DNA of 64,000 bases from Anaerocolumna xylanovorans DSM 12503 (GCF_900143645.1 NZ_FRFD01000009.1:1-64000); one strand, 5' to 3'; positions 44,071 to 53,032 are shown, counted from the first letter of the stretch. A program made the numbers and translations. Notes: generated by a model from the letters alone, not told the origin.

Positions 44071-44142
44071 GGCATAAATCACCTGCTTGCAGATGATTTA
44101 TTGCCTCAAATCAGGGTGTGAAATGCTTTTTATTTTTCACAC
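44071..44142. repeat. Double-hairpin intergenic repeat, family 2, copy 2
   Basis: Stem GGCATAAATCACCTGC/GCAGATGATTTATTGCC, linker TCAAATCAGG, stem GTGTGAAA/TTTTCACAC. It fills the gap between lacZ (stop 44153) and the glycosidase start (44058) and so sits inside an operon. Confidence 0.8.
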
Positions 44143-44152
44143 TACCTCTCCG

Positions 44153-47100
44153 TTAAAAGTATATCTTCTTGCTTTCTGCTATCTCATCAAATGCCTTCAC
44201 CTTAGAGAATTCCAGATGTATCTTAAAATCCTCAAGCGCTGTCCTGTAAGGTTCCAGCTGTTCCTCTCCGCAGCTGTTGCTGCCAAGTCCCGATTGCCTG
44301 TAATCTATATTCACAACAACATCATCACTTTTCTCAATACATCCAATATGTGCTGCCTTTTCCAGAGCTTCTTTTGTATAGTCATGTACATTGATGCCCA
44401 CAGGACCTGCAGCTTTTATTAACAGACCTTCCTTACCGTCCGTTAAACTGAACCACTTGACCTGTTCCCTGTGCCCATTCTCCTGGGGATATGCGTAATC
44501 CGTATGGAAGCTGCCGACATTTCCTCTGTAGACCCCCATAAAGGCTGCCTTGGCACTGTCACAGTAATTCTCTTCATAGCCCTTACCATACCAGGCCACT
44601 TCCGTAAGCTTTGGCGTATGAAAGACTATTCCGATTCTTGGAAGCATGGAAGGGAATATTTCGCCTTCCTTTCTCACTTCTCCTGTTAGCTTTAATTCTA
44701 ACTTTCCGTCACTGTGGAGGTGATAGCGGTATATTAAATAGTACCCCCAGGATTGATTTAAGCAGGAGAAATACTTATAGAAAGTTACCACAACATTCTC
44801 TTTCTTTTGCTCTATCTGCATGGCCTCTAACTGTTCACTGGACAGTTGAAGAAAATACTTGTTTCTCCAATCCTCTTTCTTGTACATGTCATTATCAATA
44901 ATAGCTCTGTCAACCGTCAATTCCGGTCCCTTATTAACCAGTTCCCTGCCATATGCCTTGTAGGATACCAATGTTCCGTAAACCGTATTAAATACAACCT
45001 CTGTGTTTTCATTCTGAATGACAATCTCTGTTTCACCGGAAACCACGTTAAAACTGTCTTTCTCTGAATATTTACTTCTTTCTTCCAGAAAAACAGGCAG
45101 GTGAAACTGCTCTCTTGCTACCAGATGACCGGCTTTGGCATAAGAAGTATCCTCTTTTAATACAAAGATAAGATTCAGGTAATAATCCGTGTTTGGCAAA
45201 GGCGTGATTGGACCACAGGAAAGCTTCATTTCCTGCTTTGTTCCCGGCAATACATTTAAGTCCTTCCGCTCTCCTTCAAAAAGCACCTTATCATCATAGC
45301 TTATATTCCACTGTAATTCCAGATGTTCAAGGCTTAAGAAATCATAGCAGTTCTCCACCTCAATAAGCCTGTCTTCCCAGCTTTTTAGCACTGCTTTTAC
45401 CGGAGCAATAACGTGCTTGTATTCCTTCAGGGCAGGGCTTGGAGTACGGTCAGGGAATAGAAGCCCGTCTATGCAGAAACTCCCGTTGGTTGGTGTATCT
45501 CCATAATCTCCGCCGTATTTATAATAAATCTCTCCATTATCTCTCCTGGTCTCAATTCCATGGTCAAACCATTCCCATATAAAGCCGCCCTGAAGTCTTT
45601 CATATTTCCGGTATACCTGCTGGTACTCGAAAAGTCCTCCCGGACCGTTTCCCATGGAATGACCATATTCACACATGACATGGGGTTTATTCTCCCCCTG
45701 GTCTCCTTCGCCTATTTCAATCAGCTTATTTAACCTTGTATACATGGTAGAATACACATCCGTCACTTTTGCTTCTGAATCACCCTCATAGTGTATTAAT
45801 CTTGTAGGATCCAGTTCCTTTGCAATACGTGCCATCTTCTCAAAATTACAGCCAAAGCTTGATTCATTTCCCAGAGACCACATGATGATACAGGGATGGT
45901 TGCGGTCTCTTTCAATCATTCGTTTGACGCGGTCCACATAAGCGTTCTCCCAGGAAGGGTCGTTGCTGATACGGTTATATTCGCCTGAAAGCTCAAAGCC
46001 ATGGCACTCTAAATCCGCTTCATCTATCACATAAAGTCCATACCGGTCGCAAAGCTCATAAAGGTACTCATTAGCCGGATAATGAGAGCAGCGGATTGCA
46101 TTGATATTATGCTGCTTCATCAGTAAGATATCAGAGAGCATATTCTCCTTTGTTACTGTCCTGCCGTTTTCCGGGTCAAAATCATGCCTGTTAACACCGT
46201 TTAACAGCACTGCCTTTCCGTTTACAGTAAAGGTACTTCCTTTGATTTCAATTTTACGAAAGCCTGCATAAAAAGGTATGGCTTCCTTTAATTCTTCCCC
46301 CTGATATCTCATCAGAAGGAAGGTATATCCATAAGGCTTTTCCGCATTCCAGAGCTTAACCTTCTCTACCGGAATATGGATTCCGGTTGTTTCACTTATG
46401 TTTGCCAGCGAACCTTCCGAAATAGTCTTCTCTTCTTCATCAAGCAATACCCATTGCAGAGAGGTATCCCCTGAAGGTTTATCCATAAGAACCTTAACTT
46501 TAAGAATACCATCTTCATAGGTTTCATTCAAGTCTGTTTCTATATGGCAGTCCCGTATACAGGTATGGCCCATATTGATAAGTTCCACATCCCTGTAAAT
46601 ACCGCTTAACCACCACATATCCTGATCTTCTAAGTAGGTACCGTCACTCCACTGGTACACTCTTACGGTAATCTGGTTCTCTCCTGCCGTTATAATACCT
46701 GTCAGGTCGAATTCTGCTGACATCCTGCTGACCTTGCTGTAACCGACATATTGTCCGTTTACCCACAGGTCATAGGCACTTTCTATTCCGTGGAATTTGA
46801 TAATTGTGCGGTTGTTAAGCCATTCCTCTCCTACTGCAAAGCTTCTTCTGTAAATACCAGTAGGGTTTTTCGTCGGTACATAAGGAGGATTTATGGGGAA
46901 TAAATACAATACATCGGTATAGTGCATCTGCCCGTAGCCTTTAAGCTGCCAGCAGGAAGGTACCGTTATGGTACCCCATTCCTTTGTATCTGCTTCCGGC
47001 TTATAAAAGTCCGAAGGGGAATATTCCGGAGCCTCCAGGTATAAAAAGTCCCAGCTGCCGTTTAAGCTTATTACGTCCCGTTTACTTTTATCCTCCCTTA

Positions 47101-47203
47101 GAGCTGCTTCATAGGACGGATAGCGGTCAAAGGCCGCATGCCCTAAAAGTCTGTTAATATGCATAACGGTATGGTCTTCCCACCGTTTCTTCTGTCGTTC
47201 CAT
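44153..47203 (-). CDS. lacZ: Beta-galactosidase, GH2 LacZ type, 1016 aa
   Basis: Hydrolyses terminal beta-galactosides such as lactose. Five-domain LacZ layout: N-terminal jelly-roll sugar-binding domain (about 45-215, LNGSWDFLYLEAPE, WLSGIYRDVELI), Ig-like domain, TIM barrel (about 325-620) with NRHDFDPENGR, acid/base Glu in IIMWSLGNESSFG and nucleophile Glu in VMCEYGHSMGNGPG, a second Ig-like domain, and the large C-terminal Bgal_small_N domain (about 735-1010). ATG 47203 follows AGGAGG; an earlier in-frame ATG at 47221 overlaps the permease stop. No signal peptide, so it acts in the cytoplasm on imported sugar. Confidence 0.97.
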   Translation of the reverse strand: MERQKKRWEDHTVMHINRLLGHAAFDRYPSYEAALREDKSKRDVISLNGSWDFLYLEAPEYSPSDFYKPEADTKEWGTITVPSCWQLKGYGQMHYTDVLYLFPINPPYVPTKNPTGIYRRSFAVGEEWLNNRTIIKFHGIESAYDLWVNGQYVGYSKVSRMSAEFDLTGIITAGENQITVRVYQWSDGTYLEDQDMWWLSGIYRDVELINMGHTCIRDCHIETDLNETYEDGILKVKVLMDKPSGDTSLQWVLLDEEEKTISEGSLANISETTGIHIPVEKVKLWNAEKPYGYTFLLMRYQGEELKEAIPFYAGFRKIEIKGSTFTVNGKAVLLNGVNRHDFDPENGRTVTKENMLSDILLMKQHNINAIRCSHYPANEYLYELCDRYGLYVIDEADLECHGFELSGEYNRISNDPSWENAYVDRVKRMIERDRNHPCIIMWSLGNESSFGCNFEKMARIAKELDPTRLIHYEGDSEAKVTDVYSTMYTRLNKLIEIGEGDQGENKPHVMCEYGHSMGNGPGGLFEYQQVYRKYERLQGGFIWEWFDHGIETRRDNGEIYYKYGGDYGDTPTNGSFCIDGLLFPDRTPSPALKEYKHVIAPVKAVLKSWEDRLIEVENCYDFLSLEHLELQWNISYDDKVLFEGERKDLNVLPGTKQEMKLSCGPITPLPNTDYYLNLIFVLKEDTSYAKAGHLVAREQFHLPVFLEERSKYSEKDSFNVVSGETEIVIQNENTEVVFNTVYGTLVSYKAYGRELVNKGPELTVDRAIIDNDMYKKEDWRNKYFLQLSSEQLEAMQIEQKKENVVVTFYKYFSCLNQSWGYYLIYRYHLHSDGKLELKLTGEVRKEGEIFPSMLPRIGIVFHTPKLTEVAWYGKGYEENYCDSAKAAFMGVYRGNVGSFHTDYAYPQENGHREQVKWFSLTDGKEGLLIKAAGPVGINVHDYTKEALEKAAHIGCIEKSDDVVVNIDYRQSGLGSNSCGEEQLEPYRTALEDFKIHLEFSKVKAFDEIAESKKIYF

Positions 47204-47217
47204 ATTGGTTCCTCCTG

Positions 47218-48039
47218 TCATTTAATCGCTCCGCTCTTACCTTCGACAATGTATTTCTGAGCGGCAATAAATACTAAGACCGGCGGAATTATCATAATAA
47301 TTGTAATACACATTAAAGGTATAATCTGTGTTTCATGTACCCCTTTAAAGGAAGCCAGTCCTAATGCCAGGGTGTATTTGCTTCTGTCCTGTAAGAAAAT
47401 CAACGGTCCAAGGTAATCATTCCAAACCGTCAGAATATTTAAGATTCCGATTAATATCAGCTGGGGCTTCATCATTGGCATGAAGATTCTGGAATAGATT
47501 TCAAAAGCATTGGCGCCGTCAATTCTGGCTGCCTCTTCAAAATCCTTTGGTATTCCCATTAAAAACTGCCTTAATAAAAAGATGTAGTAGGCTGACCCGA
47601 AAAAGGAGGGGACAATCAGGGTCTTTAAGGAGTTAATCCAGCCAAAAGCCTTAAACTCCATGTACATGGGAATCATGGTTACATCCCAGGGAATCATCAT
47701 GGTTGCTAAAAGTATCATAAACAATATATTTTTAAATCGGAAATTATATCTTGCAAAACCGTAGGCCACCAAAGAGCAGGAAAGTATCTGCCCTATGGTC
47801 GTCATAACGGTTACCAGCACGGAATTCATCAAAAAGCGGGTAAATTCCTGTGACTGCCATGCTGTAACAAAGTTGCTGATAAGCCATTTGTCCGGCAGGA
47901 ACTTGGGAGGATAGCCCTGAGCCTCTGCTTCCGTCTTAAAGGCGGTTAAAATCATCCATAGAAGGGGAAACAGAAAATATACGGCAACAGCGCCTAAAAT
48001 AACATACATAATTACTTTATATTTTTTTGAAGTCTTCAT
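47218..48039 (-). CDS. Carbohydrate ABC transporter permease (MalG type), 273 aa
   Basis: Second inner-membrane permease of a CUT1 sugar importer, six helices. The coupling EAA motif is EEAARIDGANAFEIYSRIFM, followed by PMMKPQLILIGILNILTVWNDY, diagnostic for the MalG side. The N-terminal helix is YVILGAVAVYFLFPLLWMIL. Length is typical. Its start overlaps the end of the first permease by 4 bp, so the two are translationally coupled. lacZ follows at once. Confidence 0.95.
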   Translation of the reverse strand: MKTSKKYKVIMYVILGAVAVYFLFPLLWMILTAFKTEAEAQGYPPKFLPDKWLISNFVTAWQSQEFTRFLMNSVLVTVMTTIGQILSCSLVAYGFARYNFRFKNILFMILLATMMIPWDVTMIPMYMEFKAFGWINSLKTLIVPSFFGSAYYIFLLRQFLMGIPKDFEEAARIDGANAFEIYSRIFMPMMKPQLILIGILNILTVWNDYLGPLIFLQDRSKYTLALGLASFKGVHETQIIPLMCITIIMIIPPVLVFIAAQKYIVEGKSGAIK

Positions 48040-48941
48040 TTCTTTTTCCCCTCCTTTACTTCCGTTTCATAGAACACCCATGCGGAAGAGGATTTGAACA
48101 CAATCGATGTCAAAATTAATATTACGATAAACATAACCCATGCATTGGCACTGGCATACCCGAGCTTATGATGCTTAAAGGCGTTGTTATATACGAACAT
48201 ACCATAGAAATAGGTAGACTTAAGGGGTCCTCCTCCCGTTAGCAAAAGCACCAGAGTCAGTTGCTGCAAAGCTGATATTAAAGAGGTTATTACATTAAAT
48301 AATATGGTTGGCGTTATGATGGGTATGGTAATCTTAAAGAACTGCCCTACATGGCTGGCTCCGTCTAAGGAAGCTGCTTCATATAGATCTATGGGTATGT
48401 TCTTGATATCCGTATAGAATATCAGCATCATGGTACCAACGCCCCAGGCACTTGCCAGAACGATTGCAAAGAGTGCCCATGCCGGATCTACAAGCCACTT
48501 CGGTCCTTTGATTCCGATAAGGGACAAAAAGTAGTTCAATATCCCGTAATCTCCGTTTAATATCCATCCCCAGATGATGGAAATAGCAACTCCCGATACA
48601 ACAGCCGGAATGTAATAAATGGTACGGAAAACCGTAACTCCTTTTACAGGCTGTGTGATAAGCATGGCCAGAGCCAATGCTATTATCAGATTAAGGGGCA
48701 CAAAGATTGCTGCAAATTTCAGTGTGATAGCCAGGGACTTATAAAACTGGGGGTCTTTTGTAAACATTTCAATGTAATTTCCAAAGCCTGCAAAGCTTGG
48801 TTTTGATACAATCGACCAGTTAAAGAAGCTCATTACCAGAGATAATAACAGAGGGCCAAGTGTAAAAACCAAAAATCCGACAATCCAGGGCAATATAAAT
48901 AAATAGGGGGTAGCTTTTCGTAATCTTCCTTTTCTTTTCAT
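48036..48941 (-). CDS. Carbohydrate ABC transporter permease (MalF type), 301 aa
   Basis: First permease of the CUT1 importer, six helices. The EAA motif is YEAASLDGASHVGQFFKITI followed by PIITPTILFNVITSLISALQQ. The N-terminal segment TPYLFILPWIVGFLVFTLGP is typical of MalF-like permeases without the large periplasmic loop. It lies 39 bp after the binding-protein gene and overlaps the second permease gene. Confidence 0.95.
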   Translation of the reverse strand: MKRKGRLRKATPYLFILPWIVGFLVFTLGPLLLSLVMSFFNWSIVSKPSFAGFGNYIEMFTKDPQFYKSLAITLKFAAIFVPLNLIIALALAMLITQPVKGVTVFRTIYYIPAVVSGVAISIIWGWILNGDYGILNYFLSLIGIKGPKWLVDPAWALFAIVLASAWGVGTMMLIFYTDIKNIPIDLYEAASLDGASHVGQFFKITIPIITPTILFNVITSLISALQQLTLVLLLTGGGPLKSTYFYGMFVYNNAFKHHKLGYASANAWVMFIVILILTSIVFKSSSAWVFYETEVKEGKKK

Positions 48942-48980
48942 GCGTCATTCACCTTTTCCATCAATCGGACCTTTTTGTCC

Positions 48981-50210
48981 TTACTGTTCTGCCACCTCAT
49001 CCAGTACTGTTTTGGGGTCATCATATACGGTAGAATTGAAGATCCGCTCAAATGCTGTACTCAAAGCATCCGATATCTCACTCCACTCCTGGGTCTTAAA
49101 GGAGGTAGGTGTATATCCTTCACTTTGCTGTAACATGGAATAGAAAACACCTTTTATTGCATCGCTTTCAATACTTTCTGATTGTACCACAGATTTTAAA
49201 ACCGGTAATTCATATTGAATACGCGCTTTGTTTAAATCTTCGCTGGTCCAGTATTTAATAAATTCCCAGGCAGCATCTTTATTCTTAGAATCCTTTGACA
49301 TGGCAAGCCCGGAAGAGCTTAATATACTGACAGACGGACTTCCTTCCTTAAACATAGGAATTTGCACAACGCCATAATTCAGTTTCGCATCATTGAAGGA
49401 AGAAATCGGCCAGGAACCGTTAATATACATTGCTATCTTACCTGCCAGCATCTCATCTGTGCCGTCTTTATCTGTGGCTACAGCGATGCCTTCCTTCTCC
49501 ATGTTCTGAAAGGTACTAAGTACCTGAACAGACGCGTCACTGTTTACATAATCTTTCAAATTACCCTTATCATCGGAAAGTGCCGTGCCATTACTCCACA
49601 GATACATTTCAAAATCATAGGGATCCGGAACTCGTTTAAAGCCAAACCCGGTGATGTTCTTACTGGTATCGGTAAGCTTCTTAGCAGCATCCGCTAATTC
49701 CTTAAACGTCCATTCTGCCGTAGGATAAGCAACTCCTGCTGCATCAAAAATATCTTTGTTATAGTACAAAACATGTGTGGTAAAACCTACCGGAATTCCA
49801 TAAATGGTATCCCCCATCTTGTTATAGCTCCACAATGTCTCATAGAAATTATCCTTATAAGTCTGTCCTTCCTTCTCAATGTAGGAATCAAGAGGTTCCA
49901 GTCCTTCATAATAAGCAGGATAATTCCACATATACATAACGTCCGGTGCATCCTTTGAACCCATGCCCGCTGCTATTTTTGTGTCAAAGTCGCTGCCGTA
50001 GGCTTCCAGAGTTACCTTGATATCTTTATGTGCTTCATTGAACTTGTCTACTAGTTTCTGCTGTTCTTCCAGGTCTTTGCTGTTATCCCAGGAAGCAAAA
50101 CGAATGCTTTTTACTCCGTCCGCATTTTGCTTGTCCGACGCCTTACACCCCATAAGGGAAGCTGCCATAGCAATTACAAGTGCTGTTGCTACAAAAACTT
50201 TCTTTTTCAT
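48981..50210 (-). CDS. Extracellular sugar-binding lipoprotein, 409 aa
   Basis: Solute-binding protein (family 1) of the sugar ABC importer, anchored by lipid outside the membrane. Signal peptide MKKKVFVATALVIAMAASLM ends at lipobox Cys22. Family blocks: SIRFASWDNSKDLEEQQKLV, VTLEAYGSDFDTKIAAGMGS, APDVMYMWNYPAYYEGLEPLD, GIPVGFTTHVLYYNKDIFDAAG and KIAMYINGSWPISSF. It heads the operon binding protein-permease-permease-lacZ-glycosidase-eamA-lacI. No ATPase gene is in the operon, as usual for CUT1 systems served by a shared MsmK-like ATPase. ATG 50210 follows GGAGG. Confidence 0.94.
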   Translation of the reverse strand: MKKKVFVATALVIAMAASLMGCKASDKQNADGVKSIRFASWDNSKDLEEQQKLVDKFNEAHKDIKVTLEAYGSDFDTKIAAGMGSKDAPDVMYMWNYPAYYEGLEPLDSYIEKEGQTYKDNFYETLWSYNKMGDTIYGIPVGFTTHVLYYNKDIFDAAGVAYPTAEWTFKELADAAKKLTDTSKNITGFGFKRVPDPYDFEMYLWSNGTALSDDKGNLKDYVNSDASVQVLSTFQNMEKEGIAVATDKDGTDEMLAGKIAMYINGSWPISSFNDAKLNYGVVQIPMFKEGSPSVSILSSSGLAMSKDSKNKDAAWEFIKYWTSEDLNKARIQYELPVLKSVVQSESIESDAIKGVFYSMLQQSEGYTPTSFKTQEWSEISDALSTAFERIFNSTVYDDPKTVLDEVAEQ

Positions 50211-50249
50211 ATGAATACCTCCAATAAATTATATGTTTTTGATATTTGT

Positions 50250-50279
50250 ATTATAATATATCCATATAGTAAAAGTCAA
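50250..50279 (-). promoter_or_regulatory. Promoter of the beta-galactoside operon
   Basis: On the minus strand TTGACT (50274-50279) and TATAAT (50250-50255) are spaced 18 bp, 40 nt before the binding-protein start. Confidence 0.7.
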
Positions 50280-50297
50280 CTGTTTTACTAAGTAAAA
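50267..50297. promoter_or_regulatory. Candidate operators at the beta-galactoside operon promoter
   Basis: Half-sites AGTAAAA and TTTTACT occur three times: AGTAAAA (50268-50274) on the -35, and the palindrome TTTTACTAAGTAAAA (50283-50297) just upstream. The operon's LacI-type regulator is the likely ligand, although LacI sites usually have a central CG. Confidence 0.5.
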
Positions 50298-50437
50298 TAT
50301 ATTATTTTTACTTAAAATATTTTCCAACTTATCGATTTTAATTATATTATCTCAAAAACATATATATCTTTTTAATTTTTTGAATAGCTATTCTGTTTAA
50401 ATTGTCTAATTTCCTCATTTCTTCACTTTATTATCTT

Positions 50438-50462
50438 TTAGTAAAATATCATATTTTACTAA
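50438..50462. promoter_or_regulatory. 25-bp perfect palindrome upstream of the beta-galactoside operon
   Basis: Arms TTAGTAAAATAT and ATATTTTACTAA flank one C. It carries the same AGTAAAA/TTTTACT half-sites as the promoter-proximal dyad 150 bp away, so it may be a second operator for looping. Confidence 0.5.
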
Positions 50463-50565
50463 TTATAAATTAATACTTCTCCCGTCTATTACAAATTAAG
50501 TATACATCCCGGCTGACCTGCTTATACGCCAATATAGGCAATAAACTTTACCCAGGCAAAATACA

Positions 50566-50604
50566 CAACAACAAGGCGTCCTTAAGACCGGGCGCCTTAT
50601 TGTT
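50566..50604 (-). terminator. Terminator of the BclA-like collagen gene
   Basis: CAAGGCGTCC and GGGCGCCTTATTG form the stem, just after the stop codon at 50610. The distal T tract is short and interrupted. Confidence 0.65.
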
Positions 50605-50609
50605 AACTA

Positions 50610-52925
50610 TTATGATAATTTTAAAATTGTAAGAGCTGCTACTACGCTGCCTGGTGCAAGATCAGGGAAAGTAATGGAAATAAAAGAATCGTTCGTAACT
50701 GTTATAGTAGCCGGTGCGGTAGTTACCTCTACAATTGCAGTGATTTCTACTCTTATCGTTGTAGCTGTATCACCAGTAGTTCCTCCCGGGATTGGTGTTC
50801 CATTAAGATTAATGGACACAGATGTGAGAGTTCCTAATACATTTGCTTCAAACGTAATAAGATATGCGCCTGTTTCCGTCAATACCGTATCCGTAGTATT
50901 GGGCAATAAAATACCAACAGGCGAACTCGGAACATTTCCGCTATCAAATACAAATTCAGCACCGCCGGCTATGGTTCTGTCAGAATTTGTACTATAACGG
51001 AAAACGTAAGAATTGACTCCTGCCGGTCCTGGAGGGCCTTGCGGTCCCTGTGGACCTGCTGGACCTTGCGGACCTGCCGGACCGGGATCTCCCTGCGCGC
51101 CTTGCGGGCCTGTGGCTCCTGCCGGGCCTTGGGCTCCTGCCGGACCTGCTTCACCCTGTGGACCTGCCGGGCCTGGGTCTCCCTGCGCGCCTTGCGGGCC
51201 TGTGGCTCCTGCCGGACCTTGCGGCCCTGTAGCTCCTGTTGCTCCCGTAGCTCCTGCCGGACCTGGGTCTCCCTGTGGACCTGCTGGACCTGTGGCTCCT
51301 GCCGGGCCTTGCGAACCTGCCGGGCCTGCTTCTCCCTGTGGACCTGCCGGACCTGCTTCTCCTTGCGGACCTTGGGGACCTGTGGCTCCTGCCGGCCCTG
51401 TGGCTCCAGTTGCTCCCGTGGCTCCTGTTGCTCCTGCCGGCCCTGTTTCACCCTGCGGACCTGCCGGGCCTGTGGCTCCTGCCGGACCTGTGGCTCCAGT
51501 TGCTCCCGTTTCTCCCTGCGGACCTGCCGGACCTGCTTCTCCTTGCGGACCTGCCGGACCTATGGCTCCTGCCGGACCTTGTGGACCTGCCGGGCCTGAT
51601 GCTCCTGTGGCTCCGGTAGCTCCGGTTTCACCTTGCGGGCCTGTAGCTCCTGCCGGACCTTGCGGGCCTGTGGCTCCGGTTGCTCCCGTAGCTCCTGCTG
51701 GGCCTTGTTCTCCCTGCGGACCTGCCGGGCCTGTGGCTCCTGCCGAACCTGTAGCTCCAGTTGCTCCCGTTTCTCCCTGCGGACCTGCCGGGCCTGCTTC
51801 TCCTTGCGGACCTGCCGGACCTATGGCTCCTGCGGGACCTTGTGGACCTGCCGGGCCTGATGCTCCTGTAGCTCCTGTTTCACCTTGGGGACCTGTGGCT
51901 CCTGCCGGGCCTTGCGGACCTGTAGCTCCCGTGGCTCCTGCCGGGCCTGCCGGACCTTGTTCTCCTTGCGGACCTGCCGGGCCTGTGGCTCCTGCCGAAC
52001 CTGTGGCTCCGGTTGCTCCCGTTTCTCCCTGAGGACCTGCCGGACCTGCTTCTCCTTGCGGACCTGCCGGGCCTATGGCTCCTGCCGGACCTTGTGGACC
52101 TGCCGGGCCTGATGCTCCTGTGGCTCCTGTGGCCCCGGTTTCACCTTGCGGGCCTGTGGCTCCTGCCGGACCTTGCGGACCTGTGGCTCCTGTGGCTCCT
52201 GCCGGGCCTGCCGGGCCTTGTTCTCCCTGCGGACCTGCCGGGCCTGTAGCTCCTGCCGGACCTGATGCTCCTGTGGCTCCTGTGTTTCCTGTTGGACCTT
52301 GTGGCCCCTGCGGACCTGCCGGGCCTGTAGCCCCTGCCGGACCTTGCGAACCTGTGGCTCCCGTTTCTCCTTGCAGACCTGCCGGACCTGCTTCTCCTTG
52401 CAGGCCTTGCGGACCTGTGGCTCCTGCCGGACCCTGTGGACCTGCCGGGCCTGCTTCTCCTTGCGGACCTGCCGGACCGGGATCTCCCTGCGGTCCTGTT
52501 GCTCCTGCCGGACCTGTGGCGCCTGTTGCTCCTGTCAAACCAATAGGACCTTGTTCTCCTTGGGGACCTGTAGGACCTATCGGACCAGGTGCTCCTGCCG
52601 GTCCTGTGGATCCTGTGGCTCCCGTAGCTCCTGCCGGACCTTGCTGACCGGGCGGGCCTGCCGGGCCTGCCGGACCTCTAGGACCCATGGGACCTAACGG
52701 GCCTTGAGGGCCTTGAGGACCCTGCGGGCCGGGAGGGCCAGGAGGGCCGGGTTGTGGGCAAGGAGGCGGACAAGGAGGCGGGCAAGAAGGAATCTGTCCA
52801 CAGCAATCGCCAGGACGGCCTGTATTCCATCCACCGTTTAAACCGGTTGCCGAAACGGTAGATTTATCATCTTTTAGACGCTTACCTGCTTTTCCAGGAT
52901 CTGATGAATTAAAACCAGCGTTCAT
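50610..52925 (-). CDS. BclA-like collagen-repeat spore surface protein, 771 aa
   Basis: Large collagen-like protein. An N-terminal leader of ~40 residues and a Cys/Pro-rich segment (CCGQIPSCPPPCPPPCPQPG) precede roughly 190 uninterrupted Gly-X-Y triplets. Within these, a unit of 28-29 triplets is repeated three times nearly unchanged (marked by GAIGPAGPQGEAG). The C-terminal ~134 residues form a beta-rich BclA/C1q-TNF-like domain (YVFRYSTNSDRTIAGGAEFV, GAYLITFEANVLGTLTSVSI, final AALTILKLS) expected to trimerise. ATG 52925 follows AAAGGAGC by seven bases and gives MNAGFNSSD; in-frame starts upstream lie in the leader RNA. Promoter at 53005-53032. Confidence 0.9.
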   Translation of the reverse strand: MNAGFNSSDPGKAGKRLKDDKSTVSATGLNGGWNTGRPGDCCGQIPSCPPPCPPPCPQPGPPGPPGPQGPQGPQGPLGPMGPRGPAGPAGPPGQQGPAGATGATGSTGPAGAPGPIGPTGPQGEQGPIGLTGATGATGPAGATGPQGDPGPAGPQGEAGPAGPQGPAGATGPQGLQGEAGPAGLQGETGATGSQGPAGATGPAGPQGPQGPTGNTGATGASGPAGATGPAGPQGEQGPAGPAGATGATGPQGPAGATGPQGETGATGATGASGPAGPQGPAGAIGPAGPQGEAGPAGPQGETGATGATGSAGATGPAGPQGEQGPAGPAGATGATGPQGPAGATGPQGETGATGASGPAGPQGPAGAIGPAGPQGEAGPAGPQGETGATGATGSAGATGPAGPQGEQGPAGATGATGATGPQGPAGATGPQGETGATGATGASGPAGPQGPAGAIGPAGPQGEAGPAGPQGETGATGATGPAGATGPAGPQGETGPAGATGATGATGATGPAGATGPQGPQGEAGPAGPQGEAGPAGSQGPAGATGPAGPQGDPGPAGATGATGATGPQGPAGATGPQGAQGDPGPAGPQGEAGPAGAQGPAGATGPQGAQGDPGPAGPQGPAGPQGPQGPPGPAGVNSYVFRYSTNSDRTIAGGAEFVFDSGNVPSSPVGILLPNTTDTVLTETGAYLITFEANVLGTLTSVSINLNGTPIPGGTTGDTATTIRVEITAIVEVTTAPATITVTNDSFISITFPDLAPGSVVAALTILKLS
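51300..52330. repeat. Three tandem 252-261 bp super-repeats in the collagen gene
   Basis: The unique marker TATGGCTCCTG occurs at 51561, 51822 and 52074, spaced 261 and 252 bp (29 and 28 triplets). Units differ by a few codons and one missing triplet, indicating recent in-frame duplication. Boundaries are approximate. Confidence 0.75.
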
Positions 52926-52980
52926 GCAAAAAGCTCCTTTCATGAATTCAGGACAAAATATCCTGCACAATAATATAAGG

Positions 52981-53000
52981 GAAGCTTTTTTTCGCTTCCT
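52981..53000 (-). promoter_or_regulatory. 5'UTR hairpin of the BclA-like gene
   Basis: GGAAGC and GCTTCC pair around an A-rich loop (GGAAGCGAAAAAAAGCTTCC) right after the promoter. A second small dyad AGGATATTTTGTCCT precedes the ribosome site, like the hairpin of the BclB-like gene. Confidence 0.5.
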
Positions 53001-53004
53001 ACCA

Positions 53005-53032
53005 TATAAATATGATAGATACGCGGTTTTGT
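53005..53032 (-). promoter_or_regulatory. Mother-cell sigma (E/K)-like promoter of the BclA-like gene
   Basis: On the minus strand ACA, 15 bp, CATATTTATA, matching the spacing and sequence of the promoter at 40296-40323. Confidence 0.5.

Noticed and set aside
51013..52032. Long plus-strand open frame rich in Pro, Cys and Ala opposite the collagen gene
   Set aside because: It is the mirror of Gly-X-Y codons; stop codons are rare on both strands of such repeats. No ribosome site.
51000..52750. CRISPR-like direct repeats
   Set aside because: Repeats are in frame, of Gly-X-Y type, without unique spacers or cas genes.
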